This document shows positions 50,395 through 58,578 of a stretch of DNA of 64,000 nucleotides, one piece after another (position 1 is the stretch's first letter; every line of letters starts with the position of its first letter). The translations under genes were made by a program, and so were the position numbers. The DNA comes from Brachybacterium sp. FME24 (lineage in GTDB: Bacteria; Actinomycetota; Actinomycetes; Actinomycetales; Dermabacteraceae), in the NCBI RefSeq assembly GCF_014897705.1, contig NZ_JABUXV010000018.1, positions 26,601 through 90,600 of the forward strand. Direction: 5' to 3'. A model generated the notes under the pieces. That model was not told where the DNA came from and searched no databases. It was given only the letters and a program-made list of their open reading frames with translations.

Positions 50395-51351
50395 TCAGGC
50401 TTCCGCCCGTGGCGTCTTGTGCTCTCGGCCCGCCGTTTGCGGAGACCGTTCCAGCCAGGTCCAGAGCGCACGTTCGCGGTCGGCGTCGTACGACTCGGCA
50501 GAGGAGGCGGTGGTCTTCGTGCGGTGGATGTAGGCACCGGACGCGGCGGGAGTGACGCCGAGAATCACGTCCGCCAGTTTGCTGCCCGCGGGGACCGGGG
50601 TATCCACGAGAGGCGTGACCGTGAGCAGTGGGATGATCCTGCTCATCAGGAACGGAAAGGCTCCACCGGTCTCGCGCGCCAGCCCGGTTCCGACCACGAG
50701 GCTGGGGTTGTACGAGACGATCTCTATCCCATCGGGCAGTCGGCGTGCCCATTCATGGACAAGATGGATGCCGCCGAGCTTGCTCGTCACGTACGCACGT
50801 CTGCCGGCTCGGACCTCTCCGGAACGATCGAATCCTCCAGGCCGGGAGATCTCCGGCAGGGCCCACCGGGGTGCGGGCATCGTCCCTCCGGTATGCCGGA
50901 GGTCCCCGAAATGGGCGTCGCTGACGGTGACGACGATGCGTGACGGTGCCTGGATATGAGGGTGCAGCTGCCGGAGGAGCTGATGCGTGGCCATGACGTT
51001 CACGGCAAAGGTCCTCTCGTATCCGTCGACCGTGGCCTCCAAAGCGTTGGACAGGTGGACACCCGCGTTGAAGACGAGCCCCCGCAGCGGTGGCAGCTGA
51101 TCGGAGTCGAGGAGATCCTCCAGCTGCGCGCCTGCCGCGGCCACGCTCGCCATGCTCGCCAGGTCGATGTCGACGGTGGAGACGTGCGGGGATATCTCTC
51201 GCAGGCTCGGCAGGACCTCTGCGGCCGAGGAGCTCCGCCCGAGGATCACGAGGTGGGCGTCCGGGCTTCGTCGGAGGACATCTCGCGCGGCGTGCAGGCC
51301 GATTCCTCGGGTGGCGCCGGTCATGATCAGGGTTCGGTTCGCTGTGGTCAT
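50395..51351 (-). CDS. Short-chain dehydrogenase/reductase (retinol-dehydrogenase-like)
   Basis: The protein has 318 residues from MTTANRTLIMTGATRGIG. Cofactor motif TGATRGIG, FNAG in the NNAG position, Ser in VTVSDAH, and YVTSK with the catalytic Tyr and Lys are present. It belongs to the longer SDR group similar to retinol dehydrogenases or protochlorophyllide reductases. Divergent from an XRE/MmyB-type regulator; a TGATCC-A-GGATCA palindrome lies between them, suggesting regulation. Confidence 0.88.
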   Translation of the reverse strand: MTTANRTLIMTGATRGIGLHAARDVLRRSPDAHLVILGRSSSAAEVLPSLREISPHVSTVDIDLASMASVAAAGAQLEDLLDSDQLPPLRGLVFNAGVHLSNALEATVDGYERTFAVNVMATHQLLRQLHPHIQAPSRIVVTVSDAHFGDLRHTGGTMPAPRWALPEISRPGGFDRSGEVRAGRRAYVTSKLGGIHLVHEWARRLPDGIEIVSYNPSLVVGTGLARETGGAFPFLMSRIIPLLTVTPLVDTPVPAGSKLADVILGVTPAASGAYIHRTKTTASSAESYDADRERALWTWLERSPQTAGREHKTPRAEA

Positions 51352-51433
51352 GTGGGACCCCTTGGGTGAGATCGTGCGGCTGCGGGTGGGCATCGACGGT
51401 TGGCGCTGCCCTTTACCTCTGACACTGACGGAG

Positions 51434-51446
51434 TGATCCAGGATCA
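51434..51446. promoter_or_regulatory. Palindrome between SDR and XRE regulator genes
   Basis: tgatcc-a-ggatca, a perfect 13-bp palindrome, lies in the divergent gap. It is a candidate operator for the XRE/MmyB-like protein, though short. Confidence 0.45.
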
Positions 51447-51525
51447 GGGAGACTCCGTCGAGCCTGGTATCGGCAGGGCCATGCAGCCGGACAGCGCCCG
51501 CCAGGCGTCGGAGGACAATGAAGAC

Positions 51526-52320
51526 ATGGTGGGAGATCAGCGGTTGGATCTGGGCGAGTACCTCCGTCATCTGCGTTCAGAGATGACGCCTCGAGCTCGT
51601 CCGGAGGTGTCCCAGTTGTCTCATCGACGCGTCCCGGGCCTGCGTCGTCAAGAGCTCGCCGACCTGGCAGGCATTTCGGTCGAGTACTACACCCGTCTCG
51701 AGCAGGGGCGCGCGTCCCGCCCCTCACGGGAGGTCCTTGCCGCGTTGGGAAGGGCCTTCGAGCTCTCGACCGCCGAACACGACCACGTGTTCCGACTGGC
51801 CGGCGAGCTGCGTCCGCAGCCGCGAGCGCCCGCTGCCCAGATCCGACCGGGCCTCCAGTTGCTACTCGACAGCCTGGACGACGCCATGCCGGTCACTGTT
51901 CACGACGGCCGGCTCGACATGCTGGCTTTCAACGCTGCCGCCGCGGAGCTGTTCGGGCCCGGCTTCGACGACTCACCGTACGGTCGCAACATCGCCTATC
52001 AAGCCTTCACCTCGGCTGGACTGCGCGGCGTGCTCGGAATCGATGGAGCTGAGCAGCTGGCCAAAGTGGCCGCCGCTGAACTTCGCAAGGCGCTCAGCCA
52101 CTACCCGGAGGATGAGCGGCTCCACTCTCTCCTTCTCGAGCTGTCGACGACCAATCCCGAGTTCACCCGCCACTGGGAGCGGGGAGAGATCGGAACATGG
52201 ATGTCCGTGATGAAGCGCATCAACCATCCGACCAAAGGCGTGCTCGCCTTCGACAGCGAGATGCTGCACGACCCCGAAAGTGACCACTGGGTCATGCTCT
52301 TCACGCCTCGTGACGCGTGA
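51526..52320 (+). CDS. XRE-family regulator with MmyB-like ligand-binding domain
   Basis: The protein has 264 residues from MVGDQRLDLGEYLRHLR with GGAGG before it. The helix-turn-helix GLRRQELADLAGISVEYYTRLEQGR is nearly the same as in the regulator at 23837-24709, and the C-terminal PAS-like domain (QLLLDSLDDAMPVTVHDGRLDMLAFN) matches too. It probably controls the divergent SDR. Ligand unknown. Confidence 0.92.
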   Translation: MVGDQRLDLGEYLRHLRSEMTPRARPEVSQLSHRRVPGLRRQELADLAGISVEYYTRLEQGRASRPSREVLAALGRAFELSTAEHDHVFRLAGELRPQPRAPAAQIRPGLQLLLDSLDDAMPVTVHDGRLDMLAFNAAAAELFGPGFDDSPYGRNIAYQAFTSAGLRGVLGIDGAEQLAKVAAAELRKALSHYPEDERLHSLLLELSTTNPEFTRHWERGEIGTWMSVMKRINHPTKGVLAFDSEMLHDPESDHWVMLFTPRDA

Positions 52321-52325
52321 CGTTT

Positions 52326-52343
52326 CGAGGTGACTGCACCTCG
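52326..52343 (+). terminator. Short hairpin after the XRE gene
   Basis: cgaggtg-actg-cacctcg gives a 7-bp stem with a 4-base loop five bases after the stop codon. No T-run; moderate support as a terminator. Confidence 0.45.
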
Positions 52344-52492
52344 GAGCCGGCGGCGCTACGCAGCCTCGCGGCAGGACAGCCACCGGGCATCGGTGTCGCG
52401 CACGAGGCGATCAGTATGGGGTCGGGGACGGGCCGGATGGTCCCCGCGCATTCGTGACTCCGGGCTGACCGTGTAATCAGATCTGTGTCAGA

Positions 52493-53035
52493 TCAGCCGT
52501 CGTCCCCGTCGTTCTCAGGATCCTCCCGAGCCTCGACCACGGCCGCGACCAGGGCGACCAGCCCGGCGTAGCCGATGCCCTGGCTCAGACCCACCGCGAG
52601 CCGCGGGTGCCGCACGCCCCGATCCGTGAAGAACGCTTCCATCCGCCTGTCCAACGCGACCCCGAAGGCGGTGGCGCAGCCGGACAGCGTCCCCCCTGCG
52701 ACCGCGACTGCCGACCTCCGGAGGAGCGCCCGGCGGTCCTCACCACCCCGGGGCCGCGTCCCGTCTCCCACTGTCCCCACAGGGAGAGCCGATGCGGCCT
52801 GTCCCTGGGGAGTCCACGGCTTCCAGCCGTCGGGGATGGCCGTCCGTGCTCGCGCACGGGCCTGGAGGCCGAGGAATGTCGCCGCCGCGCCGACGGTGGC
52901 GGACGCCGCGACCCAAGCGACGACCTGCCTACCGTGCAGGCGACCAACGGGGATGGCACCGAAGGCCGAGGACACCGCGGCATCGAGAGCGAACTGGGAC
53001 AGGGAGCGAAGAGGCACGAGGGCGGGGGTCGGCAT
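52493..53035 (-). CDS. Membrane-associated protein of unknown function
   Basis: The protein has 180 residues from MPTPALVPLRS. Hydrophobic stretches lie at about 38-57, 109-127 and 147-165 (VAWVAASATVGAAATFLGL, AVAVAGGTLSGCATAFGVAL, GIGYAGLVALVAAVV), joined by charged and proline-rich loops and an acidic C-terminus (EDPENDGDDG). I do not recognise the family. The frame continues upstream into the first repeat copy, but a sensible start is here. Confidence 0.6.
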   Translation of the reverse strand: MPTPALVPLRSLSQFALDAAVSSAFGAIPVGRLHGRQVVAWVAASATVGAAATFLGLQARARARTAIPDGWKPWTPQGQAASALPVGTVGDGTRPRGGEDRRALLRRSAVAVAGGTLSGCATAFGVALDRRMEAFFTDRGVRHPRLAVGLSQGIGYAGLVALVAAVVEAREDPENDGDDG

Positions 53036-53392
53036 GGTCGTGACGCTAACAAGCGGACGCCCCGGGAGGACCCGACCTTCAGCGATGCTCGTCGCTTCAT
53101 GGCCCGACGATGGTCGACGCGCCAGTCGTGATCCGTCCCGTTGGGGTATACCCCAGAGCGCAGATCTGTCACGAAACTGCCGATTCAGACCCTGTGGGAC
53201 GGGGGAGCCTACGGTGCCGTAGCTGTCTCGCAGGGTGGTGCTCAACATTGCAGCTGTGCGCAGATAGGGTGCCTCTCCTCGGTGTTGCAGACGATGTGGC
53301 TCTCGCGGATAGATGGCGGTGTTCTTTTGCTGCTATGTGGCGGTCTCAAGCGCCGTGACGAAGGAGTCGCCAGCGGCTCCCCGGCTCGATCG
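53036..53392. other. Intergenic region holding repeat copy 1
   Basis: About 360 bp between two minus-strand genes. It contains the repeat at 53140-53237; the remainder shows no gene or clear hairpin. Confidence 0.5.
53140..53237 (+). repeat. Dispersed intergenic repeat, copy 1
   Basis: About 98 bp, starting with GTTGGGGTATACCCC (palindrome at 53143-53154), then cgcagatctgtcacgaaa, and ending gcagggtg. It aligns with copy 2 (54917-55013) over its whole length with roughly 15 differences and one gap by eye. It contains a second palindrome, tacggtgccgta. See the findings. Confidence 0.8.
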
Positions 53393-53857
53393 TCATCTCG
53401 GCGAGTCGGACCTAGCCGGTTGCTGGTCGGTTGCCCTTCTCGGCTGGTGGGGATCGGAGAGAGCGGCGTGCACGGCGTGGAGGATTTCGCGGTCACTGTG
53501 GCCAGTGGCGCGCGCTGCAGCTACGTGGGCTGCGGACTTTGCCGCCAGGGTCTCATTCGAATCAGCTGTCGTGAGCCGTGCGTCGTCCGCCGCAGTGGGA
53601 ACCTGGGTGCCGTCACCTCTGCTGGCAACGGTGGTGCCGGCTCCTCGTCGGGTCGTGATCAGTTGCGCTTCCTCGAGGAGCTTGTAGGCGCGAGCGACGG
53701 TGCCGGGGGCGAGTCCGAGGTCGCTCGCCAGTGCACGAATGGTGGGTAAGCGATCGCCGGGCCGCAGTCTGCCGGAGACGATTTGGGTGAGAACTCCGCG
53801 TCGGACCTGCTCATAGGGGGGCGTCGGGTCGCCAAGGTCGACGACGATTTGGCTCAT
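53393..53857 (-). CDS. GntR-family regulator, YtrA type
   Basis: The protein has 154 residues. The winged helix (PPYEQVRRGVLTQIVSGRLRPGDRLPTIRALASDLGLAPGTVARAYKLLEE, in pieces) occupies about 13-65, followed by a short C-terminal tail, which marks the YtrA subfamily rather than a full effector domain. YtrA proteins typically control transporter or membrane-protein genes in their own operon. Its ATG overlaps the stop of the membrane-protein gene upstream (TGATG). Confidence 0.9.
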   Translation of the reverse strand: MSQIVVDLGDPTPPYEQVRRGVLTQIVSGRLRPGDRLPTIRALASDLGLAPGTVARAYKLLEEAQLITTRRGAGTTVASRGDGTQVPTAADDARLTTADSNETLAAKSAAHVAAARATGHSDREILHAVHAALSDPHQPRRATDQQPARSDSPR

Positions 53858-54807
53858 CAGTGCCCCCCGCGCGCAGGTGTGCTCGTGGCGCTGGGCGCTG
53901 AGGGCTCCGGCGTTCGAGCTGAGGGCACGGAGCTGTAACGGGCCAGCACTTCCGGGAACACCACCATGACGAAACCGACTGGAAGAGCCACGAGTCCGGT
54001 GACGACGCCAATCGCTGCGACGGCGATGCAGGCCTGCTCGGTGGTTGTGGTTCGCGCGAGCCCATCCGACGTCAATAGACGCGCGATGATGAGGGAGGCT
54101 ACCGGCAGCATGCTCGCAGCAGTCGCCAGAACCACCGCCCCGATCACGGAGGTAGAGGAACGGCGTCGCAGCAGGATGTCTCTGGTGTCATCGCTCGGAC
54201 GGCGTAGCAGGATGGCGCGGATAGCGAGAGCGCTGCAGAGAAGGAGGACAAGGATCCCGCCCCACATCGGGAGTGTGTAGTGATGCCCCGGGAAAGGGGT
54301 AGCGCCCGACCGCGTCACTTCGCCCGTTGGCAGGTGCCGCACAGCTGTGTATGCGCGCCCACCGTCCGACAGTGCTGTGCCCAGTAGAGAAAGGATCGCA
54401 AGCATTACCAAGGAGGCGATCCCGATCAAGAGTGCGCTGCGGGGGACCACCGTGCCTGTCGTGCGGCGTACCAGCGAGGCGCTACGCACGTTGACGTGCG
54501 GTGCAGAGAACGTGCGCTCACCGATGGTGATGGCGAGGACGAGCACCGCCGCTCCGATCCCTGGTCCGAGCGTGGCGATCGCCCCGTAGCCGAGGGGCCC
54601 CGGCGACGACTGTCCGCCGACGCCGAGCACCAAGAAACCGGTCCCCACGACCACCCCGAGCAGCGACCCCACGCAGCGCGCTACCTGAGCCCCAACATGC
54701 AGGCCAGTGCGTTCCACCCCGAGGACCCCCGTGAAAACAAGAACTCCGACGATGACGAGGACCAGCCCCGCAAGGCAAGGCGCCGCGAACAGGACAAGGA
54801 TCGACAT
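53857..54807 (-). CDS. Multi-pass membrane protein co-transcribed with a YtrA-type regulator
   Basis: The protein has 316 residues with seven or more hydrophobic segments (from LVLFAAPCLAGLVLVIVGVL through IAVAAIGVVTGLVALPVGFV) and a Pro/Ser-rich C-terminal tail. No transporter motif was found. It has no recognised family, but its position is that of the target gene in YtrA-type operons. A strong promoter with an inverted repeat precedes it. Confidence 0.72.
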   Translation of the reverse strand: MSILVLFAAPCLAGLVLVIVGVLVFTGVLGVERTGLHVGAQVARCVGSLLGVVVGTGFLVLGVGGQSSPGPLGYGAIATLGPGIGAAVLVLAITIGERTFSAPHVNVRSASLVRRTTGTVVPRSALLIGIASLVMLAILSLLGTALSDGGRAYTAVRHLPTGEVTRSGATPFPGHHYTLPMWGGILVLLLCSALAIRAILLRRPSDDTRDILLRRRSSTSVIGAVVLATAASMLPVASLIIARLLTSDGLARTTTTEQACIAVAAIGVVTGLVALPVGFVMVVFPEVLARYSSVPSARTPEPSAPSATSTPARGGH

Positions 54808-54821
54808 GAGGTGCCTCCGAC

Positions 54822-54873
54822 AGTTCTTGTATCGACAGAACTACACAATGACCCAGACACCATCTTGTGTCAA
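54822..54873 (-). promoter_or_regulatory. Promoter and operator of the membrane-protein/GntR operon
   Basis: On the minus strand, TTGACA (54868-54873) and CATTGT (54845-54850) are 17 bp apart, a near-consensus promoter. Just downstream, AGTTCT and AGAACT (54822-54842) form an inverted repeat with a 9-bp spacer, well placed for binding by the YtrA-type GntR. Confidence 0.62.
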
Positions 54874-54916
54874 GAGAGAAGTACAAGCAGGTATTGGGCG
54901 GGGAGCCGTGCGTCAG

Positions 54917-55013
54917 GCTGGGGTATACCCCACTGCGCAGATGTGTCACGAAAGTGCTGTTTCGGACCCTGTGTTACGGGGGAGGTTACGGCCAGTAGCT
55001 GTCACGCAGGGTG
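54917..55013 (+). repeat. Dispersed intergenic repeat, copy 2
   Basis: About 97 bp starting GCTGGGGTATACCCC (palindrome at 54920-54931), then gcgcagatgtgtcacgaaa and ending cgcagggtg. Same orientation as copy 1. It lies between the two accessory modules. Confidence 0.8.
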
Positions 55014-55048
55014 TGCCCCAACGCGACGGATCTGTCGCATTGGGGCAC
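55013..55048 (-). terminator. Strong hairpin next to repeat copy 2
   Basis: gtgccccaa and ttggggcac, with inner gcgac/gtcgc, give a stem of 14 pairs with one mismatch and a 6-base loop (ggatct). It lies about 100 bp beyond the monooxygenase stop on the minus strand and could end that transcript. Copy 1 has no equivalent. Confidence 0.55.
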
Positions 55049-55151
55049 CTCGTCCCGCACGGTAGGTCGGCCAGCGTCAGTCCCCCGTTGGCTCCTGAAG
55101 TGATGAGTTGGCGCTCGCGCGCCTCCCTGGACGCGCCGGAGGGGGCGCCGC

Positions 55152-56333
55152 TCAGGTCTTCGCGATGCTGTCTTCGGGAGTAGAGCGGGTACGGAGGATC
55201 ATGTCGACGCCGAACATGGCACGTTGGATCGCTGCCGCGCCCCGCTCGCGCATGCGTGCGTGAACGGGCTCGAGCCTGGCTTCGGGGTTGGTGTCGCCTG
55301 CGAGGGCTCCCACGAGGTCCGCTGCGTCTTCGATAGCGATGCCAGCGCCCATGCCGGCCGTCGGCGGGGTCGCGTGCACGGCATCGCCGATCGCGGTTAT
55401 ACGCCCTGCAGCCCACGGTGCGAGCTCGGGAGCCTCGGTCGCTGCGGCGTTGAAGCGGAAGGCCGCGACGCCATCGACCTCGGTGGCAAGAAGCGCGCGC
55501 AGCGGCACGTCGCCCCACCCTGCCGCACGCAGAGCACTAACTGTCGCATCTCGAAGCGCAGCGCCGCCCAGCCCACGCAGGGTGGCACCTCGACCGTCTT
55601 CGGCCAGCATGGCGCCCCAGATGTACGTTGCTTCCTGCGTGGCAGAGATGAGTGGTGTCGGTCGGCCCTGGACCGCATGCCCGATCGGATCGTGGAAGCC
55701 GACGTAGAGGGCTGTAGCATCTGCACCCGTCGCGAGGCTCGATCGTGCACCCAAACGAGTGCGCTCTTCGACGTCAAGTGCAGTGGCAACCGTGCGGCCG
55801 GAGACGCCGATGAGTCCGGTTGGTGTGCTCGTCGGACGCCCCGCGAGCATTGCCGCGATCCGTGAGCCGACGCCATCGGCGGCGACCACAAGGTCGCCGC
55901 GGAGGACTTCACCGTCGTCGAGTTCGACCATCGCGCCGTCGCGGTCGGCCGTCGCCGCGACACCGACGCGACCGCGCAGCAGTTCGCCGCTAACCGCCTC
56001 TGCGAGCAACAGCCTGAGGGTGACCCGGTCAACGTCGATGCCAACGTCGGGATCGATATCGAACGCGCCCCGCTCAGTGCCCTGATCGTCGAAGATCGCA
56101 TCTGCGCCACGGCGCGCGCCGTCCGACGCGGCATCTAGGAGGAGGTCGAAGCTCTCCGACGAGACGAGTTCGCGCAGAGCCGCCTGTGCCGCGCTGCGCA
56201 GCGTGATGTGGTAACCGGGCGTCGCCGCTAGGTCGTGGTCACGCTCGACGACAACGACGTCGTGCGCTGTTCGCGTTAGACCGTTCGCTAGTGCGAGGCC
56301 TCCGATGCCTCCACCCACGATAATGATGCGCAT
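55152..56333 (-). CDS. FAD-dependent monooxygenase (PHBH/aromatic hydroxylase type)
   Basis: The protein has 393 residues. The FAD dinucleotide motif GGGIGG is at 7-12, the second FAD-binding region is ITAIGDAVHATPPTAGMGAG, and the DG motif is VVAADGVGSRI. The group hydroxylates aromatic or polyketide substrates or inactivates antibiotics such as tetracycline or rifampicin. It is divergent from a MarR regulator, with palindromic sites between, so it is probably an inducible detoxification enzyme. Confidence 0.92.
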   Translation of the reverse strand: MRIIIVGGGIGGLALANGLTRTAHDVVVVERDHDLAATPGYHITLRSAAQAALRELVSSESFDLLLDAASDGARRGADAIFDDQGTERGAFDIDPDVGIDVDRVTLRLLLAEAVSGELLRGRVGVAATADRDGAMVELDDGEVLRGDLVVAADGVGSRIAAMLAGRPTSTPTGLIGVSGRTVATALDVEERTRLGARSSLATGADATALYVGFHDPIGHAVQGRPTPLISATQEATYIWGAMLAEDGRGATLRGLGGAALRDATVSALRAAGWGDVPLRALLATEVDGVAAFRFNAAATEAPELAPWAAGRITAIGDAVHATPPTAGMGAGIAIEDAADLVGALAGDTNPEARLEPVHARMRERGAAAIQRAMFGVDMILRTRSTPEDSIAKT

Positions 56334-56350
56334 GGCTTCCCCTCTCTATT

Positions 56351-56382
56351 TACTGCGCCGTGCAGTAACTGCGCCACACAGT
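56351..56382. promoter_or_regulatory. Tandem MarR operators between monooxygenase and MarR genes
   Basis: TACTGC-gccgt-GCAGTA at 56351-56367 is a palindrome; directly after it actg...cagt (56368-56382) is a weaker second site of the same pattern. Both lie in the 94-bp divergent gap, so the MarR dimer can cover both promoters. Confidence 0.65.
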
Positions 56383-56427
56383 AGATCCGATAGGGTGGAC
56401 GCGCAAGGGATGAGGAGGTGACGTCGC

Positions 56428-56919
56428 ATGACCAATGACATGGACGCGGCGCGCGACGCGATCATCGCAGCGCTGCCCAGCTGGCAGGTGCTCGTAGTGC
56501 AGCACAACGAACTGGTTGCGCGTCGAATGGGCGTGTCTCCGTCCGACCTTCAGTGCCTGTTCGTGCTTAGCCGCCATGGCACATGCACTCCCGGCCGACT
56601 GGCGCGCGAGATCGGGCTCACGACCGGATCTGCTTCGCGGATGGTCGAGCGTCTGCTCGTTGCTGGACTCGTCGAGCGCACGCCTGACCCAGATGATCGG
56701 CGTCGCGTGGTGGTCGCGGCTCGTGGTGAGGCGCTCGAACGCGTCGCGGAGCTCTACGAGCCACTCAATGTACGGCTGCGTGAGTTGCTGGGCGATCTGG
56801 ACCTTGCTGCACTCATGGGCATGCTCGACTTCGTGCGCGCCGCAGAGGGTGCGACAGTACAGACGCTACGCGAACAGGGCGTTGGCCAGCCATCGCCTAC
56901 GGGACCAGTGATGCGTTGA
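56428..56919 (+). CDS. MarR-family transcriptional regulator
   Basis: The protein has 163 residues. Winged helix: GVSPSDLQCLFVLSRHG, TPGRLAREIGLTTGSASRMVERLLVAGLVERTPDPDDRRRVVV (in pieces), with the typical D-x-R-G-like DDRR wing. It would bind the tandem palindromes and release on binding a phenolic or antibiotic ligand, as MarR proteins usually do. The probable target is the divergent monooxygenase. Confidence 0.92.
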   Translation: MTNDMDAARDAIIAALPSWQVLVVQHNELVARRMGVSPSDLQCLFVLSRHGTCTPGRLAREIGLTTGSASRMVERLLVAGLVERTPDPDDRRRVVVAARGEALERVAELYEPLNVRLRELLGDLDLAALMGMLDFVRAAEGATVQTLREQGVGQPSPTGPVMR

Positions 56920-57228
56920 TCGGTCGAGGCGGCCGGCGATCGTGGCTCAGACCGGCCGTCATGTTGGGGTATACCCCAGTAGGACACCCCGCTCCTTGCG
57001 TCGCTGCGGTTGCGAATAGGGTCCGCGCGGGCCATTTCGTGACAGATCTGTGCGACTCTCCGAGCAGAGGGCCCTCTCGTGACACGTGCGAGGCATGACC
57101 GCTGGTGAGCACGTGAACTGTGACGAGGCTGCTGCACGGCAGGGCGCCCCGGCTTGCGGGGCGGCACTACGCATGGCAACAGCCCGCCCTATCTTGTCGT
57201 CCCCGGTCAGAGCGTTCATAGTGGAGTG
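56920..57228. other. Intergenic region upstream of the lar operon
   Basis: These 309 bp hold repeat copy 3 and the probable promoter of larA, which I could not pin down. No other gene is seen. Confidence 0.45.
56966..57054. repeat. Dispersed intergenic repeat, copy 3, rearranged
   Basis: It starts with GTTGGGGTATACCCC (palindrome at 56966-56977), as in copies 1 and 2, but the conserved body is inverted: atttcgtgacagatctgtgcg at 57034-57054 is the reverse complement of the cgcagatctgtcacgaaa block, and gggtcc precedes it. It lies between the MarR gene and the lar operon. Confidence 0.68.
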
Positions 57229-58578
57229 ATGAGCGAGCTGACTGCAACGGTGCCGACCATCGACCCGATCCCCGAAGGCCTCGCCGAACGTGCCGCCCTC
57301 CTCGGTGGCCCCGAGGGCGTGCTCACCGACGAGCAGATCGCCACCTTCGTCACCGAGCAGCTCGCGGGGACCGACTACGAGGGCAAGAGCGTCTGCCTGA
57401 TCATTCCCGACGGCACCCGCTCCGTGCCGCTGCCCGCAGTGCTGCCCGCGATCCACGACGCGCTCGCCGGCCGCGCCAGCTCGGTGACTGTGCTGATCGC
57501 GCTGGGCACCCACGCCGCGATGAGCGAGGAGGCGATCGACAAGCTCCTGGGCTCCACCGAGCGCGGCGCGAAGGCGACCTACCCGGAGTGGACCGTCGTC
57601 AACCATGCTTGGGACGATCCCGAGCAGATCTCGGACCTCGGCGAGATCTCCGAGCAGCGCATCGCCGAGCTCACCGGGGGCCTGCTCACCGATATCCCGA
57701 TGCGGGTGCAGATCAACAAGCTGTGCGTCGAGTCCGACGTGAACCTCGTCGTCGGCCCCGTGTTCCCGCACGAGGTGGTCGGCTTCTCCGGTGGCAACAA
57801 GTACTTCTTCCCCGGCTGCTCGGTGCACGACGTCATCGACATCTCCCACTGGGTCGGTGCGCTCATCACCGCCAGCCGCATCATCGGCACCCTCGGCATC
57901 ACCCCGGTGCGCCAGCTGGTCGACGCCGCCAGCGAGCTCATCGACGCCGAGAAGTACGCCTTCACCATGGACGTCGCCTCCGGCGGCGCCGAGCTGAACG
58001 CCATCGCCTACGGCGACCCGCAGGCCGCCTGGGCCGCGATGGCGAAGATCTCCGCGCTCACCCACATCACCTACGTCGACAAGCCCTATCAGCGGATCGT
58101 CGCGCTGGTCCCGGAGATGTACGACGACATCTGGACCGGCGCCAAGGGCTTCTACAAGTCCGAGCCCGTCTGCGCCGACGGCGGCGAAGTCATCATCTAC
58201 GCCCCGCACATCACCGAGGTCGCCGCGATGCATCCCGGCCTGCGCGACATCGGATATCACAACATCGAGTACTTCACGAAGCAGTGGGACCGGTTCAAGG
58301 ACCACCCCTGGGGCGAGCTCGCCCACTCCACGCACGTGACGGGCCTGGGCACCTACGACCCGGAGACGGGGGAGGAGAAGCAGCGGGTGCGCCGCTCCTT
58401 CGCGACCTCCATCCCGCAGGAGGTGTGCGAGGAGTACAACGTGACCTACGTCGATCCCGCCTCCCTCGACCTCGAGGCATTGCGCAACGACCCCGACACC
58501 CTCGTCATCGACCACGCCGGCGAAGTGCTCTTCCGCCTGGCCGCCGAACGTGACGGTGGAGAGAAGCAGGACCTGTGA
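57229..58578 (+). CDS. larA: LarA-type nickel-pincer-dependent racemase
   Basis: The protein has 449 residues from ATG 57229 with GTGGAGTG upstream. Motifs of LarA: IPDGTRSVPLP near the cofactor pocket, ALGTHAAMSEE (His), then FPHEVVGFSGGNKYFFPGC, in which His and Lys correspond to the residues that hold the nickel-pincer nucleotide. The family racemises lactate; several homologues act on other 2-hydroxyacids, and this longer member may too. It is first in an operon with larE (ATGA overlap) and larB. Confidence 0.93.
   Translation: MSELTATVPTIDPIPEGLAERAALLGGPEGVLTDEQIATFVTEQLAGTDYEGKSVCLIIPDGTRSVPLPAVLPAIHDALAGRASSVTVLIALGTHAAMSEEAIDKLLGSTERGAKATYPEWTVVNHAWDDPEQISDLGEISEQRIAELTGGLLTDIPMRVQINKLCVESDVNLVVGPVFPHEVVGFSGGNKYFFPGCSVHDVIDISHWVGALITASRIIGTLGITPVRQLVDAASELIDAEKYAFTMDVASGGAELNAIAYGDPQAAWAAMAKISALTHITYVDKPYQRIVALVPEMYDDIWTGAKGFYKSEPVCADGGEVIIYAPHITEVAAMHPGLRDIGYHNIEYFTKQWDRFKDHPWGELAHSTHVTGLGTYDPETGEEKQRVRRSFATSIPQEVCEEYNVTYVDPASLDLEALRNDPDTLVIDHAGEVLFRLAAERDGGEKQDL

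Larger units (their letters stand above)
54808..55151. other. Intergenic region with promoter, repeat copy 2 and a hairpin
   Basis: These 344 bp contain the promoter of the membrane-protein/GntR operon (54822-54873), repeat copy 2 (54917-55013) and a strong hairpin (55013-55048). I see no gene. Confidence 0.55.

Noticed and set aside
52450..52492. attcgtgac and cagatctgtgtcag resemble parts of the dispersed repeat
   Set aside because: The parts are not in the right order or spacing and the GGGGTATACCCC palindrome is missing; probably chance.
56959..58515. A 518-codon open frame on the minus strand opposite larA
   Set aside because: Val/Gly/Asp-rich shadow of the larA coding sequence; no recognisable domain or ribosome site.
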